From Thalassoglobus polymorphus (GTDB lineage: Bacteria; Planctomycetota; Planctomycetia; Planctomycetales; Planctomycetaceae): a stretch of DNA of 64,000 bases. Location: assembly GCF_007744255.1 (NCBI RefSeq), contig NZ_CP036267.1:186001-250000 (forward strand). Reading direction: 5' to 3'. Position 1 is the stretch's first letter. Every line of letters begins with the position of its first letter. A model generated the notes under the pieces. The model worked only from the letters and a program-made list of their open reading frames with translations. It was not told where the DNA came from and did no database searches. Of the stretch, positions 38,452 through 48,823 are shown piece after piece. A program made the translations under genes and the position numbers.

Positions 38452-38601
38452 CTTCGGATTTCTTGAAAAGTTTCTCGCGTGTCTATGCTCTTGCGATTGA
38501 ACATTCTCGAAAAGTTTTCTTGCCCGTTTGGTTTATTTTTCGGTTGATTCGGCCCTGGTGATAGAGAGTCAATTCTTTTTATCACTTACGGAGTCAGAAC
38601 A

Positions 38602-39009
38602 ATGACAGATTGCCAGCCGGAACGCCGGACAGTCACGCAAACGGGCACGCTACTTGAGGACATTCGAGAGGCTATCGAACAGCCGGGTTTTATTTCCGGT
38701 CCAGGAACGCGGCCGACAGCACTTCGAGGGGTGGCGGCTCTTTGCTTGTGCCACGGCATGGGGTGGACTCAAGAGGATGCGGCGGAGGCGTTGGGGTTTT
38801 CCGATCAGTCTGGAGTGGCTAAGGCCATGGAGCGATCAGCGGCCCGGCTTCGCAAGTTTATGGCAGTCGATTTATCTCACGCTCGAAATGCCGGCGTGCT
38901 TTGTCCTCATTGCGGAGAGGACACAACCGAGACGGGAGAAGAGGCGGTTTTCGAGCTTCCGGCCGATGGCTTCCAGGTGGTTGATGATCCACGCCGGAAG
39001 TTTCAATAA
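38602..39009 (+). CDS. HTH DNA-binding protein with CPHC motif (copy 2)
   Basis: Identical to the gene at 2434-2841. Here it lies downstream of the internal junction, so transcription from the integrase of copy 1 could reach it, unlike copy 1. Confidence 0.7.
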   Translation: MTDCQPERRTVTQTGTLLEDIREAIEQPGFISGPGTRPTALRGVAALCLCHGMGWTQEDAAEALGFSDQSGVAKAMERSAARLRKFMAVDLSHARNAGVLCPHCGEDTTETGEEAVFELPADGFQVVDDPRRKFQ

Positions 39010-39056
39010 GCGTCCGGCGTTTCCCGTAAATAAGCAACCTACCACAGAGAGCAGAA

Positions 39057-39683
39057 ATGAGCATTGCAACCGTTATTTTAGGCGAGTCTGGCAGCGGAAA
39101 AACTTCCAGCCTACGCACGCTTGACCCGAACCAAACCTTGATTATCCAGCCGGTGAAAAAGCCGTTGCCGTTTCGCTCGGCAGGCTGGGAATCGTCCGTA
39201 CGGCCTACAGATGATCCGGCCGAAATTCAAAAGATTATCCCGGAAGCGTACAGAGCCGGGAAGCGGGTTTTCGTCATTGACGATTTTCAGTACACAATGG
39301 CGAACGCTTTCATGCGTCGGAGCGGTGAAAAGTCTTTCGATAAATTCACTGAAATCGGCCGGTCAGCTTGGGACGTTATGCAAGCGGCCAACAATGGGCC
39401 GAACGATGCGCGCGTCTACTTTCTTTGGCACACCGAGACAACAGCGGACGGCCGGACGAAGGCCAAGACCATTGGCAAGATGCTCGACGAAAAGATTACC
39501 GTTGAGGGCTTGTTCTCAATCGTCTTGCGTTGCCATTGCCTGGACGGACAGCACTTCTTCACAACCACTACAGACGGTTCAGACCCGGTCAAATCTCCGT
39601 TTGATATGTTTGCTTCGCCGAGCATTCCTAACGATCTCGGCCACGTAGACGCGGCCATTTGCGAGTATTACGGGATCCGTTAA
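39057..39683 (+). CDS. Phage P-loop ATPase, Sak4/RecA-like (copy 2)
   Basis: Identical to 2889-3515, with the same leader element at 39035-39045. Confidence 0.75.
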   Translation: MSIATVILGESGSGKTSSLRTLDPNQTLIIQPVKKPLPFRSAGWESSVRPTDDPAEIQKIIPEAYRAGKRVFVIDDFQYTMANAFMRRSGEKSFDKFTEIGRSAWDVMQAANNGPNDARVYFLWHTETTADGRTKAKTIGKMLDEKITVEGLFSIVLRCHCLDGQHFFTTTTDGSDPVKSPFDMFASPSIPNDLGHVDAAICEYYGIR

Positions 39684-39743
39684 ACGGCCCGTTCATTCAG
39701 CGACTTACCACAGCACTTTTTACCACTAGAGAGAGGCGATTTC

Positions 39744-40067
39744 ATGCTATTCACGACAAATGCAAACATCACCACACTACCGGCGTTTCATCCTATGGCC
39801 GGTCCATCGAGAGCGGACATTAAGGCGGGGGCCGTCAAGGTTCGCAAGCGGCCGAGTCCTGCGGAATGTTGCAGCACGGTCGAACTGATTGACGAACTGC
39901 AACGGCGGGGAGGGGGCGGGGAGAACGCTGGAGTTATTGCAATCCAGGACGGAGCCGGCACGAATCACATCCGCGTTTTCGGAAACTTGGCGATTGTGAC
40001 GCTCTTGTTTCTGGGGGCTCAAGTGGCCGTTTCCCGTCTCGTTGGGCGAAGCGTTAAGGAACTCTAG
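39744..40067 (+). CDS. Unknown protein with membrane segment (copy 2)
   Basis: Identical to 3576-3899. Confidence 0.55.
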   Translation: MLFTTNANITTLPAFHPMAGPSRADIKAGAVKVRKRPSPAECCSTVELIDELQRRGGGGENAGVIAIQDGAGTNHIRVFGNLAIVTLLFLGAQVAVSRLVGRSVKEL

Positions 40068-40128
40068 GGATCCACTCGCACCAAGCAACCTACCACTTTT
40101 TTCACTCTACGACAAAGGCTTTTTCATC

Positions 40129-40659
40129 ATGGCAGCTATTGACTGGAATCACGACGACTATCAGGAATCACGCGGCGGGGGACAACTTTACCCGGCCGGT
40201 GACTATCTTGTGAAGATCGTCAAAGAAGAGAAGCGGGAAACCAAGACGAAGAACGGCGATCTCTTGGCGTTGGAATTGTCTATCGGGGACGGAGAACACC
40301 GGGGCGGCGTTCTGTTCTGGTCTCTCAATCTCTGGCACAACTCAACTCGGACTCGCGATATTGCACGGGGAGAATTGAAAGGCATTTGCAACGCCATTAA
40401 CAAGCCAACGTTGCGGGACACTTCCGAGCTTTGCGAGATCCCGTTTATTCTCACGTTGGGGCTGAAAGGAACCGGGGACGACATGCGGCAAACGTTCCAG
40501 CGATGCCAGCCACGGAACAACCGGCCGCAACCACCACCACAGCAGCCGGTTCAACAGCCGTCCCAACAGTACACGCAGCAGCCACCACAGCAGCCGGTTC
40601 AACAGCCGGCCGGGCCGCAATCACAGCCGGAACCGGGGCCGGGTGCTCCAGTCTGGTAA
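40129..40659 (+). CDS. DUF669-family ssDNA-binding-like protein (copy 2)
   Basis: Identical to 3961-4491, including the Pro/Gln repeats. Confidence 0.75.
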   Translation: MAAIDWNHDDYQESRGGGQLYPAGDYLVKIVKEEKRETKTKNGDLLALELSIGDGEHRGGVLFWSLNLWHNSTRTRDIARGELKGICNAINKPTLRDTSELCEIPFILTLGLKGTGDDMRQTFQRCQPRNNRPQPPPQQPVQQPSQQYTQQPPQQPVQQPAGPQSQPEPGPGAPVW

Positions 40660-40748
40660 CGACGAACGCCGGAACGGTTTCCCCCTGGTTCGATTCCAGG
40701 GCCGGCTTTTGATTTTTTTACGCAACCTACCACAAGCGAGAAAGAGCA

Positions 40749-42449
40749 ATGCAGGCAAGGCCATATCAAGCCGATTCGATCCGGTTCGGATACGAGGCAC
40801 TTCGAAGGGATCCACAGGCCCGGCCGTTGCAGGTCATTCCGACAGGCGGCGGGAAAACAATCATCTTGTCGACGATTGCACGGGATGTCACAACGCATTG
40901 GGGCGGCCGATGCTTGATTTTATCGCACGTCAAAGAGCTAGTGGGTCAATCAGCGGCCGAGATTCTTGAAGTTGATAGCACGCTAGACGTGGGCGTTTAT
41001 TCGGCCGGTCTCAAGCGGCGTGAGACAGAAAACGCAATTATCACGGCCGGGATCCAGTCCGTTTATAAACGGGCGGCCGAGCTAGGGCCGTTTAACATGG
41101 TTATCGTCGATGAGGCCCACTTAATTCCGCCAGACGGAGAAGGAATGTATCGGACATTTCTGCAAGATGCAGCAATGGTTAACCCCAAATTCCGGCTGAT
41201 GGGGTTAACGGCAACTCCTTACCGGTTATCGTCCGGATTGATCTACGGAGAAGGCGAGATTTTCACGGAAATTGCCTACGAAGTCGGCGTTAGGGAACTC
41301 ATTGCCGATGGGTATCTATCCCCGCTGGTCTCAAAGCGGGTGACAGAATTCGACGATAGCGGCATTCGGGTAACCAGGGGAGACTACAACGCTTCGGATA
41401 TGGAATCTTCCATGCTGCAAACGGTCTCTGAAGCCGTTCGCGAAACAATCGGCCGGACGAAAGACCGCAATAGTGTCTTGATCTTCTCGGCGGGCGTGTC
41501 TCATGCGGTGGAGATTTGCAATTTCCTACAGTCGGCCGGCGAAACGGTCGCGTTGATCACAGGCGATACCGATCCGGCCGAGCGTGACGAAACTATCGTT
41601 AAGTTCAAGGCCGGAGAGATCAAATATCTTGTCAACGTCAACGTTTTAACAACGGGATTCAACGCACCGAATGTTGACGCGGTCGTTCTGTTGCGTTCAA
41701 CGCTTTCGCCGGGGCTTTATTATCAAATGGTTGGCCGGGGCTTCCGGCTGTTTCCGGGGAAAAGGAATTGCCTGATTTTAGATTTCGGCGGGAATGTCAT
41801 GCGTCACGGGCCGGTTGATCAAGTCAACATTGGACACGGCAAGAAACGAAAAGGGGAAGCCGGCGAAGCACCTAGCAAGGTGTGCCCGCAATGCCAGTCT
41901 GAGAACGCAGCCGGCCGGGCATTGTGCGTCGATTGTGGCTTTGCGTTTCCGATCCAGGAGAAGCCGAAGCACGAAGCGGAAGCGGACGACGTTGCCCCGT
42001 TGTCCGGGGAGATCACAGAGGACGTTTTTGAGGTCCACGACACGGAGTTTTATCTACATACCAAGATGGGGGCCGATGAAACGGCACCAAAAACAATGCG
42101 TGTTGACTACATGGTTTCATCGGGCAATAGCATCAGTGAATGGATTTGCATTGAGCATGATGGTTTTGCGGGGGATAAGGCCCGTAAATGGTGGGCCGAG
42201 CGTTCACGCTTGCCGATGCCACACACGGCAGCCGATGCGGTGAACATTGCCCGGCTCGGCGGCTTGTCAGTCACTCGCGAGATCACACGGCGGAAAGTGT
42301 CCGGGGAGCGGTTCTCATCTCTGGTTGATTATGTCCTGGATGAACGGCCGGAAGTCGGCGAAGCCGGGGCCGATCCGCTTGAAGAGTTTGAGGAAAATCG
42401 AGGACTCAAACAGCTTGCGTTGATTGATCCCGATGACGTTCCATTCTAA
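40749..42449 (+). CDS. DEAH-box DNA helicase (copy 2)
   Basis: Identical to 4581-6281; all motifs retained. Confidence 0.88.
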   Translation: MQARPYQADSIRFGYEALRRDPQARPLQVIPTGGGKTIILSTIARDVTTHWGGRCLILSHVKELVGQSAAEILEVDSTLDVGVYSAGLKRRETENAIITAGIQSVYKRAAELGPFNMVIVDEAHLIPPDGEGMYRTFLQDAAMVNPKFRLMGLTATPYRLSSGLIYGEGEIFTEIAYEVGVRELIADGYLSPLVSKRVTEFDDSGIRVTRGDYNASDMESSMLQTVSEAVRETIGRTKDRNSVLIFSAGVSHAVEICNFLQSAGETVALITGDTDPAERDETIVKFKAGEIKYLVNVNVLTTGFNAPNVDAVVLLRSTLSPGLYYQMVGRGFRLFPGKRNCLILDFGGNVMRHGPVDQVNIGHGKKRKGEAGEAPSKVCPQCQSENAAGRALCVDCGFAFPIQEKPKHEAEADDVAPLSGEITEDVFEVHDTEFYLHTKMGADETAPKTMRVDYMVSSGNSISEWICIEHDGFAGDKARKWWAERSRLPMPHTAADAVNIARLGGLSVTREITRRKVSGERFSSLVDYVLDERPEVGEAGADPLEEFEENRGLKQLALIDPDDVPF

Positions 42450-42467
42450 CGATAAGAAAGGCAAGCA

Positions 42468-43202
42468 GTGAATCACAATAACACGAAAGGTGAGTTCAAT
42501 GAGTAGGCATTGTTCGCAGGAGCTGGCGGCGGATTACTCGCCTCAAAGTTACTGGGATGGAATACGGTTGCGGCGTGCGAAATTGAGAAATCCAGGCGGC
42601 GGATCCTATTGCAGCGACAGAGAGACGGAATCCTTGACCGGTTCCCGATATGGGACGACGTCCGCACTTTTGACGGCCGACCCTGGAGAGGACTTGTCGA
42701 CATTATCACCGGAGGATTCCCGTGCCAGGACGTCAGTATTGCGGGTACAGGAAAAGGGCTTGCCGGCTCACGTTCGTCGCTATGGTTCGAATATGAGCGA
42801 ATCATTGAAGAAGTTAGACCTAGTTTTATCTTCGCGGAAAACTCGCCAAACCTGCGAACTAGAGGACTTACCAGAATCGTCAAGGGACTTGACCGCCTGG
42901 GGTATGACTGCCGGTGGGGTGTTTTGGGAGGTTGGCACTTCGGCGCGAGTCACAAAAGGAACCGAATGTGGGTACTTGCCTACGATCACAGTTCAGGACG
43001 CCAGAAACAATGGAGGTCCAAGCCAGATGAGGAGGAATACAAAGCCTTTGAATGCGGTTGTGGGTGGCCCCGTGAACCCGTACTGGAGCGAGTGGCTTAT
43101 AGGGTGGCCAATAGGGTGGACAGACTTGAGGCCGTTGGGGATGGACAAATTCCAATCGTGGCGGCAACAGCATTTAAGTTGCTTTCTGAGGGATTACTCT
43201 AA
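42468..43202 (+). CDS. C5-cytosine methyltransferase, abnormal start (copy 2)
   Basis: Same as 6300-7034. The in-frame TAG is at 42504-42506 and the TTG at 42510, so the start anomaly is shared by both copies. Confidence 0.75.
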
Positions 43203-43260
43203 CGACAAGAAAGGCAAGACATGTGCGATAAAGCAAAGCGGTCAATCAAAGCCGGTTTAA
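42499..43260 (+). CDS. Long +1 frame over the methyltransferase (copy 2)
   Basis: Identical to 6331-7092; still open throughout. Confidence 0.4.
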   Translation: MSRHCSQELAADYSPQSYWDGIRLRRAKLRNPGGGSYCSDRETESLTGSRYGTTSALLTADPGEDLSTLSPEDSRARTSVLRVQEKGLPAHVRRYGSNMSESLKKLDLVLSSRKTRQTCELEDLPESSRDLTAWGMTAGGVFWEVGTSARVTKGTECGYLPTITVQDARNNGGPSQMRRNTKPLNAVVGGPVNPYWSEWLIGWPIGWTDLRPLGMDKFQSWRQQHLSCFLRDYSNDKKGKTCAIKQSGQSKPV

Positions 43261-43505
43261 GGAATCGGCGGGCTATCCTGGTTATTGCTATGGGTGGGGA
43301 GTGCGAGTTTTGCGGCTCGGCGAATCGTCTCGAATTCCATCATACGGAGCCCAGAAAATGGGTTGCGGCAAAAGTGAATCAGTCGACACGCCAGAAGATG
43401 TACGAAAAGGAATTCCTTTCCGGGAAACTCGCGTTAGCGTGCAGTGATTGTAATAAACGGCTCGGGAAGCCAGTAAGCGACAATACAAAGGGAAAACGTC
43501 AATAA
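43221..43505 (+). CDS. HNH-type endonuclease (copy 2)
   Basis: Identical to 7053-7337. Confidence 0.75.
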   Translation: MCDKAKRSIKAGLRNRRAILVIAMGGECEFCGSANRLEFHHTEPRKWVAAKVNQSTRQKMYEKEFLSGKLALACSDCNKRLGKPVSDNTKGKRQ

Positions 43506-45769
43506 TGCAATGCCTAGACTACGCGAAAGAGTTACACGAAGCGGGAATTTCTGTTTTCCCGGTCGGATCCAATAAGGTTCCACGGGGGCCATGGAAGCGG
43601 TTTATTAAGACCCGGCCAACAGCGGAAGAGGTCCAGGGCAGTTTTTCGCAGCCGGTCGGGATTGGCCGGGTATGCGGGGCGATCTCTGGCAACTTAGAGG
43701 CGATTGATTTCGACATTGACGATGAGGCCGAAACGGACTTAACCACAGACGATGCGTTGAGGGCGTGGGCGGCAATTGTGGACGAATTGCGGCCGGGATT
43801 GCGAAGCAATCTCTGTCTAATCCGGACGCCACGACCCGGCTATCACGTTAACTATCGCTGCGAAAGCCCCGTAGAGGGCAACCAAAAGCTAGCATATGTG
43901 CCGAGCCGATCACAGGCCGGCAAGTGGAAGGCAATTTTAGAGACACGCGGGGAGGGCGGTTACTGTCTATCACCTGGATCGGCAGATTTTTCGCATCCGT
44001 TGGGGGCGTCGAACTATCAACACATCGCCGGGCCGAAGTTGTCGGAGTTGCAGACGATCACGGCCGATGAGAGGGCCGTTCTATTGCAGGCGGCCCGGCA
44101 GTTCAACTGCAAGCCAGAGCTTGTTTCACATGAGCGTCCGGCCGGGAATTCCGTCGACCGGTCTGAAGGGATCCGGCCGGGCGATGATTTCGAGCAACGT
44201 ACGACATGGGCGGAAATCTTAGAGCCGGCCGGCTTCACGTTCGTTGGTTCCGAGGGCGACACCGGACGTTGGCGACGTCCAGGAACAAAGAGTTTACTGT
44301 CTGCGACCACAAACGCGGGCGGCTCGGGCTTGTTCTATCCGTTCTCGCCGAATTGTGGAATGGAACCGAACCGGGGTTATAACAAGTTCTCCGTTTACGC
44401 TTGGCTGAATCACGGCGGCGATATGTCAGCGGCGGCCAATGAGTTGACGCGTCAAGGCTACGGAAAGCGGGCCGATCTAAGCCACGTGAACATTGACGAG
44501 GCGTTAAGAACGGCCGAGAAGCGGAACGAAGAAAAAAGCCAGTCAACCGAATTTCCGAGCCACTTATTACACGTTCCGGGGATGATTTCCGGCTTAATCG
44601 ATTACACGATTCGCACGGCGTTTATTCCACAGCCGGTTTTGAGCTTGGCGGCTTCAATCTCTTTGATGGGGGCGTTAATTGGCCGGAAGGTGACAGACGA
44701 TTTCGGAAGCCGGGCGAATGTTTACACGGTCGGGCTTTGCCGATCAGGTGGCGGCAAGGAACACAGCCGGAAAGTGAACAAGGCGGCATTAGTTGCAGGC
44801 CAAGCCGATCCGATTATTGGCCCGGAAGAATTCGTTTCGGGGCCGGGAATTATCAACGCCATTGGCGAGCCAGATGAGCCGGCACTCTTGTTTCAAAATG
44901 ATGAGATCGGCCGATTCCTGAAGTCTATCGGCAATGGCCAGAAGAATCCTCATTTGTATCAAGTTGTTACCGTTCTTATGAAGCTTTTCACATCGTCCGA
45001 TTCTGTTTTCTTGGGAGCGGCGTACGCGGATTCAAAAAAGAACATCAAAATAGATTGCCCGAACGCTTGCCTATACGGGACGACGGTTCCGGGATCGTTT
45101 TTCGACTCATTAGAAAAGGAGAGTTTAACGGATGGCTTCGTTTCAAGGTTGTTGATTTTCGAGGGGGACGACAACGCAGAGATCAACACGCGGCCAGTTC
45201 GCGAAGAGTTTCCGGCCGAGCTTGCAGCGGACGTAAAACGCTGGTTTGAGTTCAAGCCGGGCGGGAACTTGTCGGACATTACAGCACAGCCGAGAGTCGT
45301 TCAAACAACGCCGGACGCCGGAAAGATGTTGATGGATTTCACAGTGAGAAGCTTATCGCAAAGAGACGATGACATTGAACAAGCATTGTGGAGCCGGGCC
45401 GGGGAGAAGGCCCGCAAGCTTGCTCTTATTCACGCTTGTTCAGAGAGTTTCGATGATCCATTGATTGATACGCACGCGGCCGAGTGGGCCATTGAGTTGG
45501 TGACCTACTTAACGCAGCGTCTTCTTTCGATGGCGGTTGATTACGTGTCGGAAAATGAACATGAACGCAGTTGGAAGAAGCTGGAAAGAGTGATTCAAGA
45601 CCGGGGATCAATTCGCTCATCGGAGTTGCACGCAAAGACACGATTTCTCAAGGCTTCCGAGCGTTGGGGAATGCTAAAGGAACTGGAAAGCCGGGGCGTT
45701 ATTGCCATCTCGGATGAGGGCAGTTCTGGCGGAAGAAGAGCGTCAATGATTACCTGGACGGGGGATTGA
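43505..45769 (+). CDS. Primase-polymerase/DUF3987 protein (copy 2)
   Basis: Identical to 7337-9601. Confidence 0.85.
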   Translation: MQCLDYAKELHEAGISVFPVGSNKVPRGPWKRFIKTRPTAEEVQGSFSQPVGIGRVCGAISGNLEAIDFDIDDEAETDLTTDDALRAWAAIVDELRPGLRSNLCLIRTPRPGYHVNYRCESPVEGNQKLAYVPSRSQAGKWKAILETRGEGGYCLSPGSADFSHPLGASNYQHIAGPKLSELQTITADERAVLLQAARQFNCKPELVSHERPAGNSVDRSEGIRPGDDFEQRTTWAEILEPAGFTFVGSEGDTGRWRRPGTKSLLSATTNAGGSGLFYPFSPNCGMEPNRGYNKFSVYAWLNHGGDMSAAANELTRQGYGKRADLSHVNIDEALRTAEKRNEEKSQSTEFPSHLLHVPGMISGLIDYTIRTAFIPQPVLSLAASISLMGALIGRKVTDDFGSRANVYTVGLCRSGGGKEHSRKVNKAALVAGQADPIIGPEEFVSGPGIINAIGEPDEPALLFQNDEIGRFLKSIGNGQKNPHLYQVVTVLMKLFTSSDSVFLGAAYADSKKNIKIDCPNACLYGTTVPGSFFDSLEKESLTDGFVSRLLIFEGDDNAEINTRPVREEFPAELAADVKRWFEFKPGGNLSDITAQPRVVQTTPDAGKMLMDFTVRSLSQRDDDIEQALWSRAGEKARKLALIHACSESFDDPLIDTHAAEWAIELVTYLTQRLLSMAVDYVSENEHERSWKKLERVIQDRGSIRSSELHAKTRFLKASERWGMLKELESRGVIAISDEGSSGGRRASMITWTGD

Positions 45770-45844
45770 ATGGTGAGTTTTATATCTTTGGCAATTGTTG
45801 CCATTGTTGCTTTTTTAGTTGGCTATGAAGCCGGAAGGGATTAA
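45770..45844 (+). CDS. 24-residue membrane peptide (copy 2)
   Basis: Identical to 9602-9676. Confidence 0.5.
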   Translation: MVSFISLAIVAIVAFLVGYEAGRD

Positions 45845-45848
45845 TAGA

Positions 45849-46235
45849 ATGGCAATTAACGGATGCAAAAAAGGGAAAGCAGGAGAGAGAGAGCTTTCTC
45901 ATGCTCTTAATGGTTTGCTCGGCACGTCTTGCCGGCGTGGTCAGCAGCACACCGGACTGGAAGGAAAAGACGTTGTGGGGCTCGATGGTATCCACATTGA
46001 ATGCAAGAGGGTTGAAAAACTCAACCTGGACAAAGCCGTTCAACAATCCGTGCGGGACGCATCGGCCGAAGATGTGCCGGCCGTTTTTCATCGTCGGAAT
46101 CGTCAGCCCTGGTTGGTTACGGTTCGGCTCGATGACGCGGTTTCATTCGCGGAAAGGATCCTGGAGAACAAAGCGGCGGGGGATTCTGAAGCACTGGCAC
46201 ATATGTTTCTAAACAATCAATTCACAGAAGAGTAA
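45849..46235 (+). CDS. PD-(D/E)XK nuclease, Hjc-like (copy 2)
   Basis: Identical to 9681-10067. Confidence 0.7.
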   Translation: MAINGCKKGKAGERELSHALNGLLGTSCRRGQQHTGLEGKDVVGLDGIHIECKRVEKLNLDKAVQQSVRDASAEDVPAVFHRRNRQPWLVTVRLDDAVSFAERILENKAAGDSEALAHMFLNNQFTEE

Positions 46236-46270
46236 GCAGCAACCTACCACAAACACGAAAGAAAGAACTT

Positions 46271-46777
46271 ATGACTAAGAAATCCCATAAAACCACCATG
46301 CCATTCTCTGTAATGGCGGCCGGTAATGTCGACAAGTTCACCGGTTCCATTAAGCGGGCCATCCGTCTTTTTCGGTCAATGGCGGCCGAGCGGGGAAAGG
46401 TGAGAGAGCTGGAATCTCTGGTGTCTCTTTACTCTCGCGAGCTTGGCAAGATGTCGGTTCGATACGCCGAGAGTGCAAGCCGGGGCGATTTGCTGAAAAT
46501 GCAGGTGGGCGAACTCAAGGAGAAGTTGCAGGCGGCGGAACGCCGAAAGAATGAACTCTCTAGCAGAAACGCAGATCTCACCATGCAATTGCAGTCTGAG
46601 AAGGCAATGAGAATGACAGCCAACAATCGGCACTTGAAGTCTGAAGAAGAACGGCAAGTTCAAGGCGAGCTTCTAGCCGATTACCGGGACCAGCTAGAGC
46701 AGGCCAACAAGACGCTGGCAATGTTCTCTGAGATGTCATTTCGGGAGCTTCTCGGCTGGTTCTTCGCCAGTCGTTAA
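46271..46777 (+). CDS. Unknown coiled-coil protein (copy 2)
   Basis: Identical to 10103-10609. Confidence 0.6.
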   Translation: MTKKSHKTTMPFSVMAAGNVDKFTGSIKRAIRLFRSMAAERGKVRELESLVSLYSRELGKMSVRYAESASRGDLLKMQVGELKEKLQAAERRKNELSSRNADLTMQLQSEKAMRMTANNRHLKSEEERQVQGELLADYRDQLEQANKTLAMFSEMSFRELLGWFFASR

Positions 46778-46824
46778 GCCGGGCCGGCTTCTTCACTCTT
46801 TGACCTATCACAGAAAGCAGACGA

Positions 46825-47250
46825 ATGAATTGCAATCAGCGCACGACTTACGGAATCATGAGCAGCCCGGCCAGTTCATGCAGGAAGTACGGATGGTGGC
46901 CGGGGACAATCGTAACGGCCGATCCGTTGCAGGCCGGCGACTGTCCACCATTGTTGCGAATCCTGGACGTCGGAACGATGCGAGTGACAGTTGAAGTCGT
47001 CCAGGTTGGCGACTTACAAACCAAGCGACCGCGAGAGGTTGCCGAAACTTCACAGCCGGGCGTTTTCGAGTGGTTCCACCGTATGCGGAACTGGCAAGTG
47101 TCCGAGCATTCGCCGAGCAAACATCTAATCTTGAAGAAAGCCGCAGCAAGAGAGTTGCTAGACGAATGGTTCCGGGCAGCGACAGAAGGGAGGGACGACA
47201 ACGCGGAGGCAATCAGCCAAGGTCTCCGGGAGCTTCTCGCGAGCAAGTAG
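46825..47250 (+). CDS. Unknown 141-residue protein (copy 2)
   Basis: Identical to 10657-11082. Confidence 0.6.
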   Translation: MNCNQRTTYGIMSSPASSCRKYGWWPGTIVTADPLQAGDCPPLLRILDVGTMRVTVEVVQVGDLQTKRPREVAETSQPGVFEWFHRMRNWQVSEHSPSKHLILKKAAARELLDEWFRAATEGRDDNAEAISQGLRELLASK

Positions 47251-47252
47251 GC

Positions 47253-47286
47253 AAACGGCCCTGGAGAAATCCGGGGCCGTTTTTTT
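47253..47286 (+). terminator. Strong intrinsic terminator (copy 2)
   Basis: Same hairpin and T-run as 11085-11118. Confidence 0.9.
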
Positions 47287-47298
47287 ATTTTCAGAAAT

Positions 47299-47343
47299 AA
47301 CTTGCGTAAGTTTGTTGCACTGTCGGTTAAACTTGTATGAGAT
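47299..47343 (+). promoter_or_regulatory. Promoter/operator unit 1 (copy 2)
   Basis: Same sequence as 11131-11175. Confidence 0.65.
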
Positions 47344-47389
47344 TCTTTCTCACGCGGACAGCAACCTACCACGAACCGAAGGCGATCCA

Positions 47390-47599
47390 ATGAACATCAC
47401 GCGGACGCAATGCGACAAAACTTATCTTTACGTTGATAACGTCATGGGAGTGACGAGAGATTTTCACGAACATATCGCGGCTTTCGTATTGCATGCAACG
47501 CCATTGCCGGGAATCATTGGCGATCTCTTTGAGATTACGATACTCAAGGGGTACAACGCCGATGGATCCGACAGGGGCATTGTGAACTGGCAAGATTGA
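47390..47599 (+). CDS. Unknown 69-residue protein (copy 2)
   Basis: Identical to 11222-11431. Confidence 0.55.
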   Translation: MNITRTQCDKTYLYVDNVMGVTRDFHEHIAAFVLHATPLPGIIGDLFEITILKGYNADGSDRGIVNWQD

Positions 47600-47625
47600 A
47601 TTCTCTTTCAACCGAAGGCGATCCA

Positions 47626-47841
47626 ATGAGCAAGAAAAAAAGCAAGATTCATAGACAGCCGATCTCAGGCCCGGTTGATTGGTGGGACGCATTCAAGGCA
47701 GCAGCCAAGAAAGACGGCCGGCCGTTATCCGAATGGGTGACCGATCTCTGCAAAGACGCGTTGCCGGCGAGCGAACGAAAGAAACTCAGCGAGAGAACGC
47801 CACAGGGCCGGCCAAGAGTTGAGAAGGGCAAGGAGCAATGA
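47626..47841 (+). CDS. Small basic protein, possible ribbon-helix-helix (copy 2)
   Basis: Identical to 11458-11673. Confidence 0.5.
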   Translation: MSKKKSKIHRQPISGPVDWWDAFKAAAKKDGRPLSEWVTDLCKDALPASERKKLSERTPQGRPRVEKGKEQ

Positions 47842-48005
47842 GACCACGGACCGAACTTGAGGAACTCGGCCGAGCCATCCAGGCATTGCGGGCCGAGCTA
47901 TTGAAGATTCTCTATCCGGTCATAGAGCCGGCGTTAAACTTCCTTGCCGGCGTTCTTCGTTGCCGGCAAGGAGATCAACCTACCACAAAGGAAAAAGATA
48001 AATGA
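47838..48005 (+). CDS. Unknown 55-residue peptide (copy 2)
   Basis: Identical to 11670-11837. Confidence 0.5.
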   Translation: MRPRTELEELGRAIQALRAELLKILYPVIEPALNFLAGVLRCRQGDQPTTKEKDK

Positions 48006-48277
48006 AGACAATTACCGAACACATTGAGCAGCTAATAGCGGCCGGCGTTGAATCGCCGAGCGTTTTAATTTCCTATGAGGATGGAAAAGGAAAGTGCATT
48101 GGCCCGCATTGGGTTATCACGGCTGGGGGCAGGGTGAACGGGAAGGCTGCGCAATGTTCGCAAAGAGTCACGGCGTGGGCAGCAGAGAGGGCCAGGTGTT
48201 GTGCGATTCAAAAAACGATCCAGATAGCGTTCGAAAGGATGGCGTTTTTTGCGGCATGCCACACAGCGAGCGATTAA
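48002..48277 (+). CDS. Unknown 91-residue protein (copy 2)
   Basis: Identical to 11834-12109. Confidence 0.5.
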   Translation: MKTITEHIEQLIAAGVESPSVLISYEDGKGKCIGPHWVITAGGRVNGKAAQCSQRVTAWAAERARCCAIQKTIQIAFERMAFFAACHTASD

Positions 48278-48302
48278 CTACGATTCCAGTCTAAGCAACT
48301 CA

Positions 48303-48343
48303 GAAAAAGCCCGGTCCAGGTTAAGCTTGAACCGGGCTTTTTC
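48303..48343 (+). terminator. Intrinsic terminator (copy 2)
   Basis: Same as 12135-12175. Confidence 0.85.
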
Positions 48344-48357
48344 GTTTTCTCGAAAGA

Positions 48358-48402
48358 AACTTGTGCAAGTTTGTTGACCGTCAAAATAAACTTGTGTAAC
48401 AT
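48358..48402 (+). promoter_or_regulatory. Promoter/operator unit 2 (copy 2)
   Basis: Same as 12190-12234. Confidence 0.75.
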
Positions 48403-48450
48403 TTCGGTTCACGAGACAAGCAACCTACCACAGCAAACGGAAATAAGACG

Positions 48451-48699
48451 ATGGCGAATGCAACACGCAACGAACGAATCCAGAGAATGGAAAAGACACT
48501 TTCAGGAATCGCCGGCCGGGCCGTTGAGTTAACAATCAGGGGAGAGAAGGCGTTTACATTTTCATACGCCGGCCGTCCAGGGGAAGCACAGGCGAAGCTT
48601 TATAAGTTCTTCCAATCGTGGGCCGACGGATCCGTTAACCTGGAATGCGAATACGACGAAGAGTTCCAGGAAACTTTCATTTTCCTAGAGATCTCATAA
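48451..48699 (+). CDS. Unknown 82-residue protein (copy 2)
   Basis: Identical to 12283-12531. Confidence 0.6.
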   Translation: MANATRNERIQRMEKTLSGIAGRAVELTIRGEKAFTFSYAGRPGEAQAKLYKFFQSWADGSVNLECEYDEEFQETFIFLEIS

Positions 48700-48823
48700 A
48701 CGTTCAATCTCGGCCGGTCCAGGAATTACCAGGGCCGGCCGGGCTAGCATTTAGCTCGGCCATTGTTTTTTTCTTACACAATTTCGACTCAACCGGGCCG
48801 TCAATAAAAATCAGGGGGATTTG